From Pomacea canaliculata (taxonomy: Eukaryota > Mollusca > Gastropoda > Architaenioglossa > Ampullariidae), in NCBI RefSeq assembly GCF_003073045.1, contig NC_037593.1:12532735-12596734 (forward strand): DNA of 64,000 nt, written 5' to 3'. Shown here piece after piece: positions 23,201-34,853 of the stretch (its first letter is position 1; every line of letters begins with the position of its first letter). Below the pieces are notes generated by a model, which saw only the letters and a program-made list of their open reading frames with translations, did no database searches and was not told the origin of the DNA. The position numbers were made by a program, and so were the translations under genes.

Positions 23201-25649
23201 GTGGAGAAGAGTGAGTCGTTGTTTAGATTGTTTAGATGTTGCTGACGTAGAAAGAAAGGTGAAGACTTAGCTGCTTATGTGGAAGTATTTTCCATGTATT
23301 GTTATTTTTTTCAGAATAAGGATTTTAGGAGGGATATGTTTCCATTAAAATACAAATTTTCAGAGGCTGTTTGCCTACATCTCTTATTTGCAATTGTTTC
23401 CTAAAATCTTATCAAAAAGCTTTCTGCCAGCCAACAATTTGTTGTTAGTCCAGTATATTTTTGCGTATCCAAGGTCGGCTTGAGTGTTCAGCATAAAGAC
23501 TGAATAGTAACAACATGCATCTTGTTTGCTGACAGCAATGCATGAACACAGCCAGAACAGCTGTGGGAGCTGCAAGTGTAGATGGACTGCTGTACGCAGT
23601 GGGTGGTGAGTGTGCCATGGCTAAAAATCAAGATGACACGCTGTACCTGCGCTGCACTGAATGTTATGACCCTGTTCTCAAGCAGTGGTTTAACAAGTCA
23701 GATATGAGCAAGGCTCGCTCGTTCGTTGCTGTGGCAGCTGTCGGGGGATACCTGTACGCTATAGGTAATTTCAGTGAAGGGGGTTTCACTATAGCATCGG
23801 GGGTGGTGGTGATCTTTCTTTTAGCTTAATTCATGAAATTTTTGGAATGCAGAAGTTGTATGTTGATAGGGGAGAATGAGAAGTATAGTGTTGTTACAGG
23901 ACTAATCACCATTTTATTTATGAATAGTAATCATCATAATGACACATATTTACATTGGAGGTGCAGGGGATTGTGGTTTTGCTCTACTGAATTTTGTGAA
24001 GCTTAGCAAATTTTATAAAAGACAATATCTTCAGGAGCTTTGTTAAATTCAAACAGAGAAAGTAAATGATCTTGTGAATATTTGAATATCAGTGAAAAAA
24101 TGATTGGCCTTTGCCTGATTCCTTCAGACCCTTTTTATTTTTGAAACAAGCCTTGCTTCATTGTCAGGTGGAGAAGATCGACAGATTAGTTACAGCACGG
24201 TTGAAAGGTTTGACCCCAAAACCAACACATGGACTGAAGTGCCAAGCATGAAAGGCAAGCGCTCTGGTGCTGGAGTCACAGTGTGCGATGGTAAAATCTA
24301 TGTGGCAGGTATGCTTGGATTGTTTTCATTTTACCTTTAGTTCTGTGCATTGCAGTAATATAAACACAGTGATATGAGGTGAAGTACAGTGATGCATTGC
24401 CCAAGGAGTTAAACTAGTGCAATGTAAAACATAATAAGTTGTGAAATGCTCCTGAAAGATCAGATCAATCCTTGTTAGTTCACCACTAATGCTGCCAGTA
24501 CAGCCCACAAATGCTGGCAAATTGAGTGGTATGGAGGAGCACCAAAGAATTAAGTATTTAATATATTTACATTTTTATTTTATTTTCATGCATAACTGTA
24601 TTTTCATTTGTGTACATACAGGTGTTTGTGGGTGTGTACCCAAAGATATACATAGGCAAGCAACATACATTTAGTATAATCATAAGCTGTTGGTTCCAAG
24701 ATAGCTATCTCTGGGCTGATAGACAGTCTATACCAATCTTTTTATTATATGATATGTGTCGCATATTGAGCTTGTTATTATATAGAAACTTGCAGTATAT
24801 TGCAGTATGGTGAATTTGTGTGCAGGTGGCTATGACAAGATCTTGCACACTGACAGAGCCAGCATGGAGTGCTTTGACCCTGACACACAGGAGTGGACAT
24901 TCACAGCAGAAATGGAAAAAGCTCGGTCAGGTTTAGCGCTAGTGGCTCTGGACCATTTTATCTATGCTTTCGGAGGCCGCTTCCGCCCTACAGACCAATA
25001 TTTTGATTTAGTGGAAAGGTGGGTTTATTTTTGAATAAAGAGTTTTATCTAATCCTCTTTAACCTGATCATGGCTTTGTGTTTTTTTATTAGCTTGCTTG
25101 GGGGCAATAAAGAAGTCAACAGTCTTATAAAATTTTTTAACATATGTCTTTCAAATTTTGGAACTAAAAGATTATATTATTTTAATTTTATCATCTTGGA
25201 AGATGGAATCATTTTAATCTTTAAATCAAGGGGTGGAAGATTCTTCCTTATCGTGTATTTCAGTATTGTGTTAGTACGTTGGTGTCATGCTAACATCAAG
25301 CTATGAAATTCAGATCCCTCATGTCTGTAGAAGATAATATAGTTCTAATTTCAGAATGCAGAAAAATAAATTTGATGCAGTTTCAGACTGACCTTTTACT
25401 AAAACTCATTTTTGTTTTATTTGAAGGTTCAACACTGTCACACGTCAGTGGAGTACCATACAATCCATGCAGAAGCCTCGGGCATGGGCAGGTGTTGCTG
25501 TGTTTGACAACAAAATTTATGTTTGTGGGGGATTTGACGGACAGCATCGATTAAACGATGCAGAGGTATATGATCCAGACATGGATCAGTGGACGTACAT
25601 CAGCAGTATGATTATCCCTCGGGCAGGGTGCGCTGCAGCTGTTGTATGA
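20227..25649 (+). CDS. Kelch-like (KLHL) protein: BTB-BACK-kelch Cul3 adaptor
   Basis: Eight coding exons: 20227-20361, 20694-20958, 21127-21302, 22526-22858, 23536-23764, 24168-24308, 24826-25018, 25427-25649. Every junction is GT-AG, phases agree, and the sum is 565 codons including the stop. BTB is residues about 10-128 (L-C-D-I near 32-35, then H-A-H-K-V-V-L-A). BACK is about 133-240 (N-C-L-G-I, then A-D-M-Y-A-C). Six kelch repeats run from about 272 to the end, with G-G doublets and Trp in each (Y-V-I-G-G, Y-A-V-G-G, Y-A-I-G-G, Y-V-A-G-G, Y-A-F-G-G, Y-V-C-G-G). The length is slightly short for the family, and repeat 2 carries an extra loop. Family members bind Cul3 through BTB/BACK and present substrates through the kelch propeller. 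The KLHL subtype could not be fixed. The gene ends directly after the last repeat, which is normal. Confidence 0.92.
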
Positions 25650-26782
25650 CAGTATGCACTGGAGGGTGGGCAGGGGAGGCAACTTGAGTAAATACGAGAA
25701 AATGATTGTGGAAAGACAATTACTGGCCAGGTTTGGTGCTAAAGAATGTGAACATGGCCCAAGGAGGGAAATGTGGGTTATATAATACATCTTGGATTTG
25801 GGGCTTCACTTTGATCTGAACTATTTTCTGTTCTCAGTTTCATACATGCTCATCTTTCAACATCCATTTAATTGACACTGCTTTATGTTAAAGCTTTCAC
25901 TTTCAGTGGGCAAGACTGACAACTCAGAATGCAGGGAGTGTCATACATGCCACATGCAAACGTCTCATTTTTCCCCAGCCTGCGCAAGGGAAGAGGAAAG
26001 GGCAGTTCAGTGCTTTACTCCCTCTTCTTCATGAGACAAGTTTGTTTTCAGGGTGTAAGGATAGCTGATCTTACATTTAGCTGGAATGGTGGTGGTTGGT
26101 AGGTGGGAAACCTGTGATACTGTCATCTGCTTATCTGTAATGAATTCTGATGCATAGGACTTGAGGCTGGAATAGTCTAGCTTATTACTATTCAATGTCT
26201 CTGGTGCTATTTGCTTATGTTGGTCCTGGACTTTGACTGCTGTGTTTTTATGGTTATTTTGGGTGTAATAATTTCTGGCTTTCTTGTCATTTGCCGTATG
26301 TCTTGGATGGTCTAACATTTCACACACACATGTATACCTAAATGAAAACATTATCAGAAAGTGCTTTTTTTTTTCAAAGCTTCTGTAGCTTCAGATGTAT
26401 TTATCTAGATACAATTTCAGTTTGACAGATGCAAAACAGCATCAGAGGGATTTTAAGAAATGTTTGTAGGCTTTTAGCAGTTTTGCTTGCATTTACTTAT
26501 AAAGTGAAGTGCAAGGAATGTAGACATTTTTTTAGCAGTTTTTCCCCCATAAGTCACAAAGCATCATAAATTTCAGCTTAGAAACATTTTGCAGTCTGCA
26601 TGATGGTATTTTAAGGATGCTGATGTATTCAAATGAAGACACCATCTGGTTGACACATTTATTGAAACTTGGATAGTAATTTTTACCCCTCCCCCAACCT
26701 CCCTAGATAACTGAAATTTCTGGATGAAGAACACTCAGAATTTTTCCTGATTTATTTTTGCTACTATTTGAAAAGCTAAGCA

Positions 26783-26900
26783 AGCACAGGAGCCTAATGG
26801 TTAACATGCTTGACTGCAGAATAGAAGGTCACTGGTTTGAGATCAGCTCGTACATGTGGCTGGAAAACTCCCCCTGCCCAGTCTACAGTTGCTTAGTATT
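26783..26900 (+). mobile_element. tRNA-derived SINE-like segment, other family
   Basis: An A-box-like gcctaatggttaac and a B-box-like ggtttgagatc lie about 38 bases apart, as in a tRNA head. The sequence after it does not carry the catgatatagcc core of the other SINEs here. No target-site duplication was found, so it may be truncated or a decayed tRNA pseudogene. Confidence 0.4.
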
Positions 26901-29149
26901 AGGCACCTAATATCAAGGGAGGTAAAAATGGCAGGTGAGGGTAGGGTTTTGCTATTCAGAAGCCATGTCCCTACTTACATGCACTATAACTATGACATTT
27001 AGGATGTGGAAGCCTTCAATTAATTTTACCTTTATTTAAACAGCATAGTCTTTGGTTTCTGGGCTATTATGCTTTTCCTTGCAAAATACCTTTTGCATTT
27101 ACTTTTACAAATCAGTTGTTGCACTTGTGCCACCTTGCGGAATCTGATATTCAACACTGATAATTCTCAAGAGCATTCATGCTCACGTCTATTTTCTTTA
27201 TTCTTTGGCAGGTTTTTAATATTTGTTGCATTATGACTTATGATTATTTGCCATTTTGAGGGCATATAAACCTTGGCTGTGCATGTACATTTTTAAACAT
27301 AAAATTTGAGGCAAGCTGAGGTACTGTGATGGGTACTATGTTCCTTGAATGAAGCAAGAAATCCATGCACTTTGTACAGAATACTTTGAAGGGTGTGGGA
27401 AATACACACTTAAGCCCACTGGTACTGGCACAGTCCACATCCATTCAAATAAGCAGATTTTATTTTATATCATTGTGCATGATGCAGATGAGATTGTGCA
27501 GCATTTAAAGTATTCATTTGATAGCTGTAGTTCACTGGAATTAGCTTTGCTCTTTTAGACAGACATTAAGTGTAGCTATCTGCTGCATATAAAGATATGT
27601 TCATTTTTATACCATATGATATTTCACAGGCATGAAGTATGTTGAAGCCAAGATAATATGTTTGTTGCAGACATACTTTTTTACGTTAAGGGAAGGTGCC
27701 AGTGTAGCTTGCTTTCCAGCTATTGATTTTAGTGGGAATGTACACTGCCCATTAATGATCTGAATTATGCGGTAAAACCTGTGGTTGTTGCAGTTCACAA
27801 ATGTGTTGCCATCACTTACAATGAACCATAGATCAGTGTATTAAACCTGCCTTCACATGAAGACGCACTTGACAAATGCTATTATGATTATAGTTTCTTA
27901 AAACGTTTCCTAGACAAAAGTGGGGTGTTTATGCTCTGTTCATTGTTCAGCACTGCTGTTGCAGATACATTTGGTTACAAGGTGAAAAGTATATTGATTT
28001 TACAAGCAAGCTTTTGCATCCAGAGCAACCCTAGTCCATGAACACAGGGCAGAATGCACTTAGATTTTTCACTTACAAAAAAAAAGTGTTCATATGCAGA
28101 GTAAGATTATGCACAGGCATCGGGTAGTCATAAGTTTGGATTAAAATAATTCCATCTTTTATCATTATTTGCATCATGGCCTGTCAGTAGAGGTCCTATA
28201 TGTTGTACAAATATGCTGGGTAAAAACTTTTGTGTTAGATGGTAGTCTCCTCACCTATCTTACATTCTAGTTCAGTTACAATCCATAGTTAAGAAGAGGT
28301 TCTCCATTTTTTAAATTGATGCAAAGTAAAAGAAACATTGGCCAGAAAGAAGGAAAATTACTACTTATTTGACATTCTGTTCAGGTATTGTATCTTGCAT
28401 AGAGTCAGCTTGCAAAGTTCCTTTTGGTGTTGGGAGAAAGAAACAGAGGTTGGCCATTGTTACACATTTTTCATCTTTTACAAATACTTTAAAAACTGTT
28501 TGGATCTTCTTTTATTTTCATATCGTGGTTTAGGTTTTCTTTGTCTATATCAACAATCCAAAAATGAGTGACGTTTTCTTTTACTAATACCACTTTCATA
28601 CAGCTGAAAAGTGTTCCTTTTGCTGAATACAATCAGTAGAGTCTTGCACTACTCCATTGCAGTTTTTAAGCCATCTTTTTCATTTCCTGTAGTGTCTCAA
28701 AGCTAGTCCATTTTGCTACTTGTTCATACAAAAAGAAGTTGACGCACAAGTATCAGCTATTATGTAAAAGATTTGCAAGCTCCCATGTACACCAATCATC
28801 ACGGATTGTGACTATGAACTTAGTAACTATACCCATGGTTTCTGTACCTCTGGTTTGCAGCTATGGTTTCAGGGAGTGCCTTAAAGGCAATGCATATTGA
28901 AGAATTTAGAGTTGGGGATAATGAAGGTCTACACTTGTTTTTCTTACAGTTTGTAACTACCTGTATGGAGGTATCCAGATTTCTTCATTTGCAGATTAAG
29001 TTCATCATTTTCTGCAAAATTATTTGGGAAATGTGATAGAAGGAATTCTATTACCATTTTAACAAACTTGTGCCAGATTCCATTATGGCAAGTTTTGTTC
29101 TATTTTCTGCGTGCGAGTGGTGAGGTGTACAAGCACATTTATTTCATCC

Positions 29150-29400
29150 AATAATAATAATTGAATTTATAAGTGCATTTTCTGTATGTGAGCTTGATGT
29201 GTTGCACATGAAGGATTACAAACAAACACAGTCAACAATACAAGAAACATAAGCACCAGCACTAAGTGCATGGATGAAGAACTAAAGAGAAAGCAGAACA
29301 GTACTCTTGATTATGCATGATATTTCTTAAAGAGATGGGTTTTGAGGTTTTGATTTCTTCTCTTAGGAGAAGGGGTAGAGGGAGGGCGAAAGATAGTTCC
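29150..29400 (+). repeat. Dispersed repeat shared with 7.7 kb
   Basis: The block around 29312-29345 (aaagagatgggttttgag) resembles 7715-7750 (aaagagatgggtgttgat) together with its upstream ttatgca-gatatt context. The part near 29160-29215 (gaatttataagtgcattttc, later gatgtgttgcaca) has the look of a widespread marine-invertebrate interspersed repeat with a gcgc...ctgtaca theme. The family was not named. Confidence 0.45.
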
Positions 29401-30085
29401 ATCGTTGGTTATGATCTTTCAGTTGAGAGCTCTTCTAATTTAAATACCAAAATTTTCCATCCACTTGCAAGATGATGTAACCTGCAGCTGCACTGCCTGT
29501 CCACATGGCCTGTAGACACAGCCACTGAGAACATCTCACAAAGTACATTAATGATGAGCAAGTATCAGTATTTTGATGTGGTTACATTGATCACAAATTC
29601 TTCAAACACTGAACAAAGCAATTTCTGCTGCTCACTAAAACATATAATTGCGTTAATTTCTCAATGTGACAAATGCTAATAATGCTGTCAGCTTAGTCCA
29701 GTCAACATCCCTCTCTTTGAATATTAAAAGTGTCGTATGAAGCATTAAACAAAAGGACATGCAGAGCATAATCTTCATGATCTGTAAGAATAAAATCTTT
29801 CCGCCTGATTTTCTCAACAAGTCCTACTTCCTTTCTGCTATCATTCATTCACTCTCTCTCTCACACACATGCATCCATGAACAACAGGTGCAAATGCACA
29901 TACCTGCAAATGAATGCGTGTATAAAAAATCAGGAAAACTTTCTCACAATAAGAAATTCAGATGCTGGTCAAAGCAATGGCACATCCCTTTTCAGGCAAA
30001 AGCAAAATGTCTACATCTTTACATCCCCGGATGTTGGATTTCACAAACACATTCTGGAAGAAATGCTCACACGACAACATCTGCA

Positions 30086-33000
30086 TCACAAATTAAACTC
30101 ATCCACAACATCGATAAAAATTGCACGTGACAAATTCACAGTCTCCACCACCAAGTCCTGACGACCAAGGTCTTCCAAAGTCTGTAAGATTCGCACAATG
30201 CTTGGTGCCTCCTTTGCGCCACCCCTGCCAACACCTCCAAACTCCTGCAAAAAGCTGGTCACAGTTGTGAGACGTAGTTTCTGCATGCAAGGGATGCTGG
30301 CACAAGCTGCAGTGATGTCAATCTGATGCTCAGGGAGAAAGACATTGGCTGATATGTCCAAAACCTAAAATACAATCCATATTTCATTAGAAAATGAGTT
30401 GTATATAATATGTGCTTGATCTAAGGCTCACAGTTGGTTACCTAGATCAAAAACACCTTCACCTCACATCTCATTTGACTATGCAGTCAACATTTTGCCC
30501 CATACATTTAATTAAAAAAAAACAATGCTTTTTTTCTTACATCAATTTATATAAATTATTTCCTAAACTCTACAGCAGCATATTGTTGTGTACATCATAT
30601 CAAGAGTTGCATACCAACAACCTCTACCAGAGATGATTAAAAGGAAGATGGAAGACAAGAGAATCAAAGAAATAATGTCATCAACTTTCTTCAAGTGGGA
30701 AATGGAAAACACATACCTTCAGCTTTGGCAAATGAAAGCGAAGCACTGAACACAACTCTGATATGAGTGAGTTTGGAATATGATTCTGTGACAGGTTTAA
30801 GATGGCCAAGAGAGGAAAATGCCGTAGAATAGAGACAAGTGCACTAGGAGGTATTCGTCCTTGGTAGAAAAAGACAACCTGATGGAGAATAAAATGTGAA
30901 CCATGTTTCACGTCATCTTTTTCATTTTTCTGTATTGGTGTGAATATAAGCACCACGGTTTTTTTTTGGTACCATCTATGTTTGCCATTGCATATATTTA
31001 AATGCATTTATAGCTATAGAAAAATCTTTCCTGAAAAAGTAATTATCTTCACCTGACATAGCTTGCTAAGATTCAACTCCCGTAATGAAGCAGCATGCTT
31101 GGATGAGGCCAGAGCTTGGAGGTCACTCTCATCAAGGTCGCATCCTCTGAGAGCCAGATACTCAAGCGGGCAGCTGAGGGAGTGAAGAAGCTCCCCAAGG
31201 CAACCTAAAATGTAGTTGAAGCTAAGATCCAGTCGAGTTAGGCGGGAAAAACTTGAGAACAGTTCTGTTATTCGTAAACGTGAGGCTGTGCGGCTTCGAG
31301 TTCTTCCTTCCTGCAAAATAAAGTATAAAAAAAATACATATCTGAGTATGTTCCATGAATGCATGCAAGTGCACACACATATGTATGCACATATACTTGC
31401 ACACATTCACTCTCTCTTATACCTGTAGGTAGATGCTGCAGTCTTGGATGTCCAGTGCTCGCAGATTGGTAAACTTTTTTAGCTGGCTGCTCAAGACCAT
31501 GAAAAGGCTGTCCTCCAGTTGGCGCAGTGACAGACCCTCTAGGGTCTGCAAATCATAAAATTCACGTTAATTTTTGTGTGAGGAAGGTCCTGATTGGCGA
31601 TCACCAACTTATTTCAAATCCATTGTCAACTCAATTGTAAAAATCCACCCTCCAGAAAAAAAAAAATCATTATGATTCAGTGTGGACTGAAACAATTGCT
31701 CACTTTTTTTTAAAATCATCTAATGTTTACATGTTTGAAGCATCCATTGTCATATTTTGATAATGTTGATGTCACAGTATTTTCTTTATCTCACTGCTGA
31801 CACAGATGATAGGAAATTACAATTTAACAAAATGCATATGGTAATGCTATATTAAATTACTTATGCAAAATACACACAATGCAAAAAAGAACATGCAGCT
31901 TACTTCTGCCTCATGGCCATGGATTACCATGAAAGGTGTGAATAACTCTGACATTTCACAGGGGAAAGAGAAAGCACCAGATCTGGGCAAAGAATATTTT
32001 CAACTTAAAAAGTACCAACCTTTGCTATGTTCCAAACAGTATGAAAATATGCAAAAGATTCACAAGCAGAATTAACTTGTAACAACTATGAGAAGTCAGG
32101 AAATGTACCTAAATTTCAAGACAACATTTTATCCACCCAGTATCTTATGCAATCATCCAATAGCTTACAGAGAATAGGTTTGTCTGATTTAAGAGATTAA
32201 GGAGGTAAACATGAATGAAAAATATCTACAGCTACCACACTCTGAACACTGCTACTATACTAGAGAGAAAGAAGGTTGTAAAGCTTTTTCTTTTTTCAGT
32301 GGCAAAAAGTATATAGCATCAAAGCGTATCTCTCTTATTTCAGGAAAATGCAAAATGTATTTCCAACTGGCATGCACAAACATGTGCACACATACATATA
32401 CACAGAATTCAAACCATCAAGTCATACAAAGAGATCTTAAAAGAGAAAATTACATCCACAGGCTTTTAAGAATATTTAAGGAATGCAAGGGTCTCATTAA
32501 TTTCTTGACATCAACACACCTGATGTGAATGTTGGATACCTTGATCTGCACAGGTGTGATAGACCTCAAGCAATTGCTGACTAGGTAATCCAGATAAAAA
32601 TTGTCACCAGATGTGAAGAAGAGTGTGTCCAGCTTAATGATCAGTTTTTTACCTGCATAGGAAGACAAGTAACACTCTACTTGTCAGTGTCAGATGTTAC
32701 TAACAAGCCAGTGGACAAGTAACACTCTATTTATGACAATGTGTATAATGGCTGAACTTTGGAAAACATGTATATTGGATGATACTTTAATAAAATAAAT
32801 TGGCCATACTTTTTTTTTTTTTTTTGCAAGTATCACTACAGGTTAATGATCATCTTGCAATTTCACATCAGCTTTTCTCATCCAAAAACTTACTCTCCAG
32901 TGAAAATTCTGCAGTCTGTCACTTACAAAAACAAACAAACAATAAAAACATGTTTACATATCTTTGGAGAGGTCTGAATTTTGAACAAATTGTTTTACAT

Positions 33001-34835
33001 AGAGTACATAAATAAGCTGCTCCCTGTAGATGTTTAAAGTGAAAACTGACAATCAATAAGCTTACCTCGAGGTATGTTTATGTGAATGTCCTTATATCGA
33101 GACAATATGCTGTCTAAAGTGTTCTTCAGCAGTGTTGGAAGATTTTCTGAGAATGCCTTGTCATCTTCGAAACCTAGAACACAGCAGCATGTGTTGCTGT
33201 GCAGTCTACTATTCTAAAGATTGTGTTTATAAAAACTAATTTTCTTTTTTTTTATGGTGTGGGGGTTAGGGGTCAGGACAGGGGTAAAAGGTTTACAGTT
33301 CTTTGGCCATCATGTGTTTACTGACTTAAAATCTGTCCAGGGATCACTTCCAAACCTTCCATCTTGCATGCATAATATAATCAGCACTCATAACTTGCAA
33401 TATAATCAATGTTGTTTTTTTTTTCAGTCTTTGATTAAGGCAAGAAATTGTGTTTAAGAAGTCATGTATGAATTATAAGAAGCTATTTTCAACATTAAAT
33501 TACATGCCATAAGCATATCACCTGCATTTTTCACAATAATGGTAGCTAGCCGTTTGGTGTTCATCTGTTGTTTTTTAAGTGAGATTAACGGCCACATCTG
33601 GACAATAAGCTTGCAAAATGTTCTGTCTGAAAGCAGATAGAATTTATGCAAAGGTTAAAAAAAAATATTAAAATGAACGATGCAAATATTAGACTATTGT
33701 TTGTTTCTTTGTTTAGTTGTGTTTAATGCTGTGCCAGCAACTAGGGCTAAATCACGGCAAAAATATTAGACAACACAACACATAATCACAATAATCAAAA
33801 AAAAAAAAAAACACCAAATAATCCTAATTTCATGTATCGTTAACAATGTGCATGCAAATATGCATGTTCACATGTACACTCACTTCTTTTTTAACACTGC
33901 TCTTCTTCCTCTGAATAACTGATCAAGTCATATTCGTTAGGAAAAAATCAGAACTTACTTAGTTTGAATCCCTGAAAGTCAAGACACCTCATCTTGCAGC
34001 ATTTTTTTCGAGTCAAGATGCCACGAAAAACAACAAGGTCAAATCCCATTTCATCTTGAAATAGATCACCATATCTTGCCGTACCTAATACTTCACGAAA
34101 ACTGGAAAATAAAGGAAAACAATTTATTATGCCACCTATAAAAAGTATGGTGCACCAACATATACCTCTGTTGTGCTTTTGCCATTCCTATATCTGGCTA
34201 AGATTCCTTAAAGAATTAACATTTATTTCTTTGAACTTGGGTCCTTCTTGTTTTCTTCTTTACTTGTTTAAACAGGTCTTATGACAACAACGTTTATTAA
34301 TTAGAAAATGTAACTAAACATGGCTGTAACCATATAAAAGTGCCTCAAAATTGTGCACACACACACAGAAACACACTTTAAACATCTATTCATATAGACA
34401 TCTATTCATTTGTGATGGGACATGTATGAGAGTATGGATCCACATAAGCATATGCGTGTATATGCATGCATTCATGAACACACACACACATGCGTGCACA
34501 CCCAAACACTTTTTCCTGCTCACGTCTGCTCACCTAAGTGTGTGATGAGGCCAACATGAAATGATGGTGCTGACTGCAGTACACTGATGGTTGTCAATGG
34601 CAACTCGCAAGAGCATGGGTAACAGGTGCTGAGGTAACACCTTTACTGCTGAGACAAGAATATCCTGGCATCCTAGGCTTATATCTGCACTGTCATTGAT
34701 AGCATCACAGCAAAGTTCTTGCAAGCTTGCTGAGCGCAGGAGATTTGTTGGCAACCTCTCTTGTCCCACATCTGAAGCTTTTCGAGCATTAACCTGCAGC
34801 TGGTCATAATTGACGTAGTCTAAGGCTTTGAACAT
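30086..34835 (-). CDS. LRRC14: LRRC14-like leucine-rich repeat protein (PRAME/LRRC14 family)
   Basis: Nine exons, 5' to 3' on the minus strand: 34835-34534, 34101-33959, 33626-33522, 33173-33066, 32652-32540, 31545-31423, 31310-31053, 30878-30717, 30364-30086. Phases agree and give 530 residues; human LRRC14 and LRRC14B are about 500. The N-terminus has the family's helical block (L-P-M-L-L-R-V-A-I near 75, then C-W-P near 94). Leucine-rich repeats follow, with L-D-L-S-F-N near 320, P-L-E-Y-L-A-L-R-G-C near 346 and H-A-A-S-L-R-E-L-N-L-S near 370; the last is very close to the equivalent segment of vertebrate LRRC14. In vertebrates this family is tied to Cul2 ubiquitin ligases and LRRC14 to inhibition of IKK/NF-kB signalling; whether that holds here is inference. 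The start follows a good acceptor (34855-34854), so an upstream non-coding exon is likely. Confidence 0.85.
33715..33768 (-). mobile_element. SINE 3'-core fragment, antisense
   Basis: Read on the minus strand it contains ttgccgtgatttagcc and ttgctggcacagcattaaac, the same core as the SINEs at 12841 and 35034. It lies in the intron between LRRC14-like exons 2 and 3, in the same orientation as that gene. Confidence 0.6.
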
Positions 34836-34853
34836 TCTGTTGTCAAAATCATT

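Larger units (their letters stand above)
25650..30085. other. Intergenic between convergent KLHL and LRRC14-like genes
   Basis: The two genes end facing each other, so 3' UTRs of both are expected. A plus-strand AATAAA is at 29789-29794 and a minus-strand one near 29139-29144; neither is proven. Short frames across 26-29.8 kb have no domains. A tRNA-like SINE candidate lies at 26783-26900 and a dispersed-repeat segment at 29150-29400. Confidence 0.45.
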
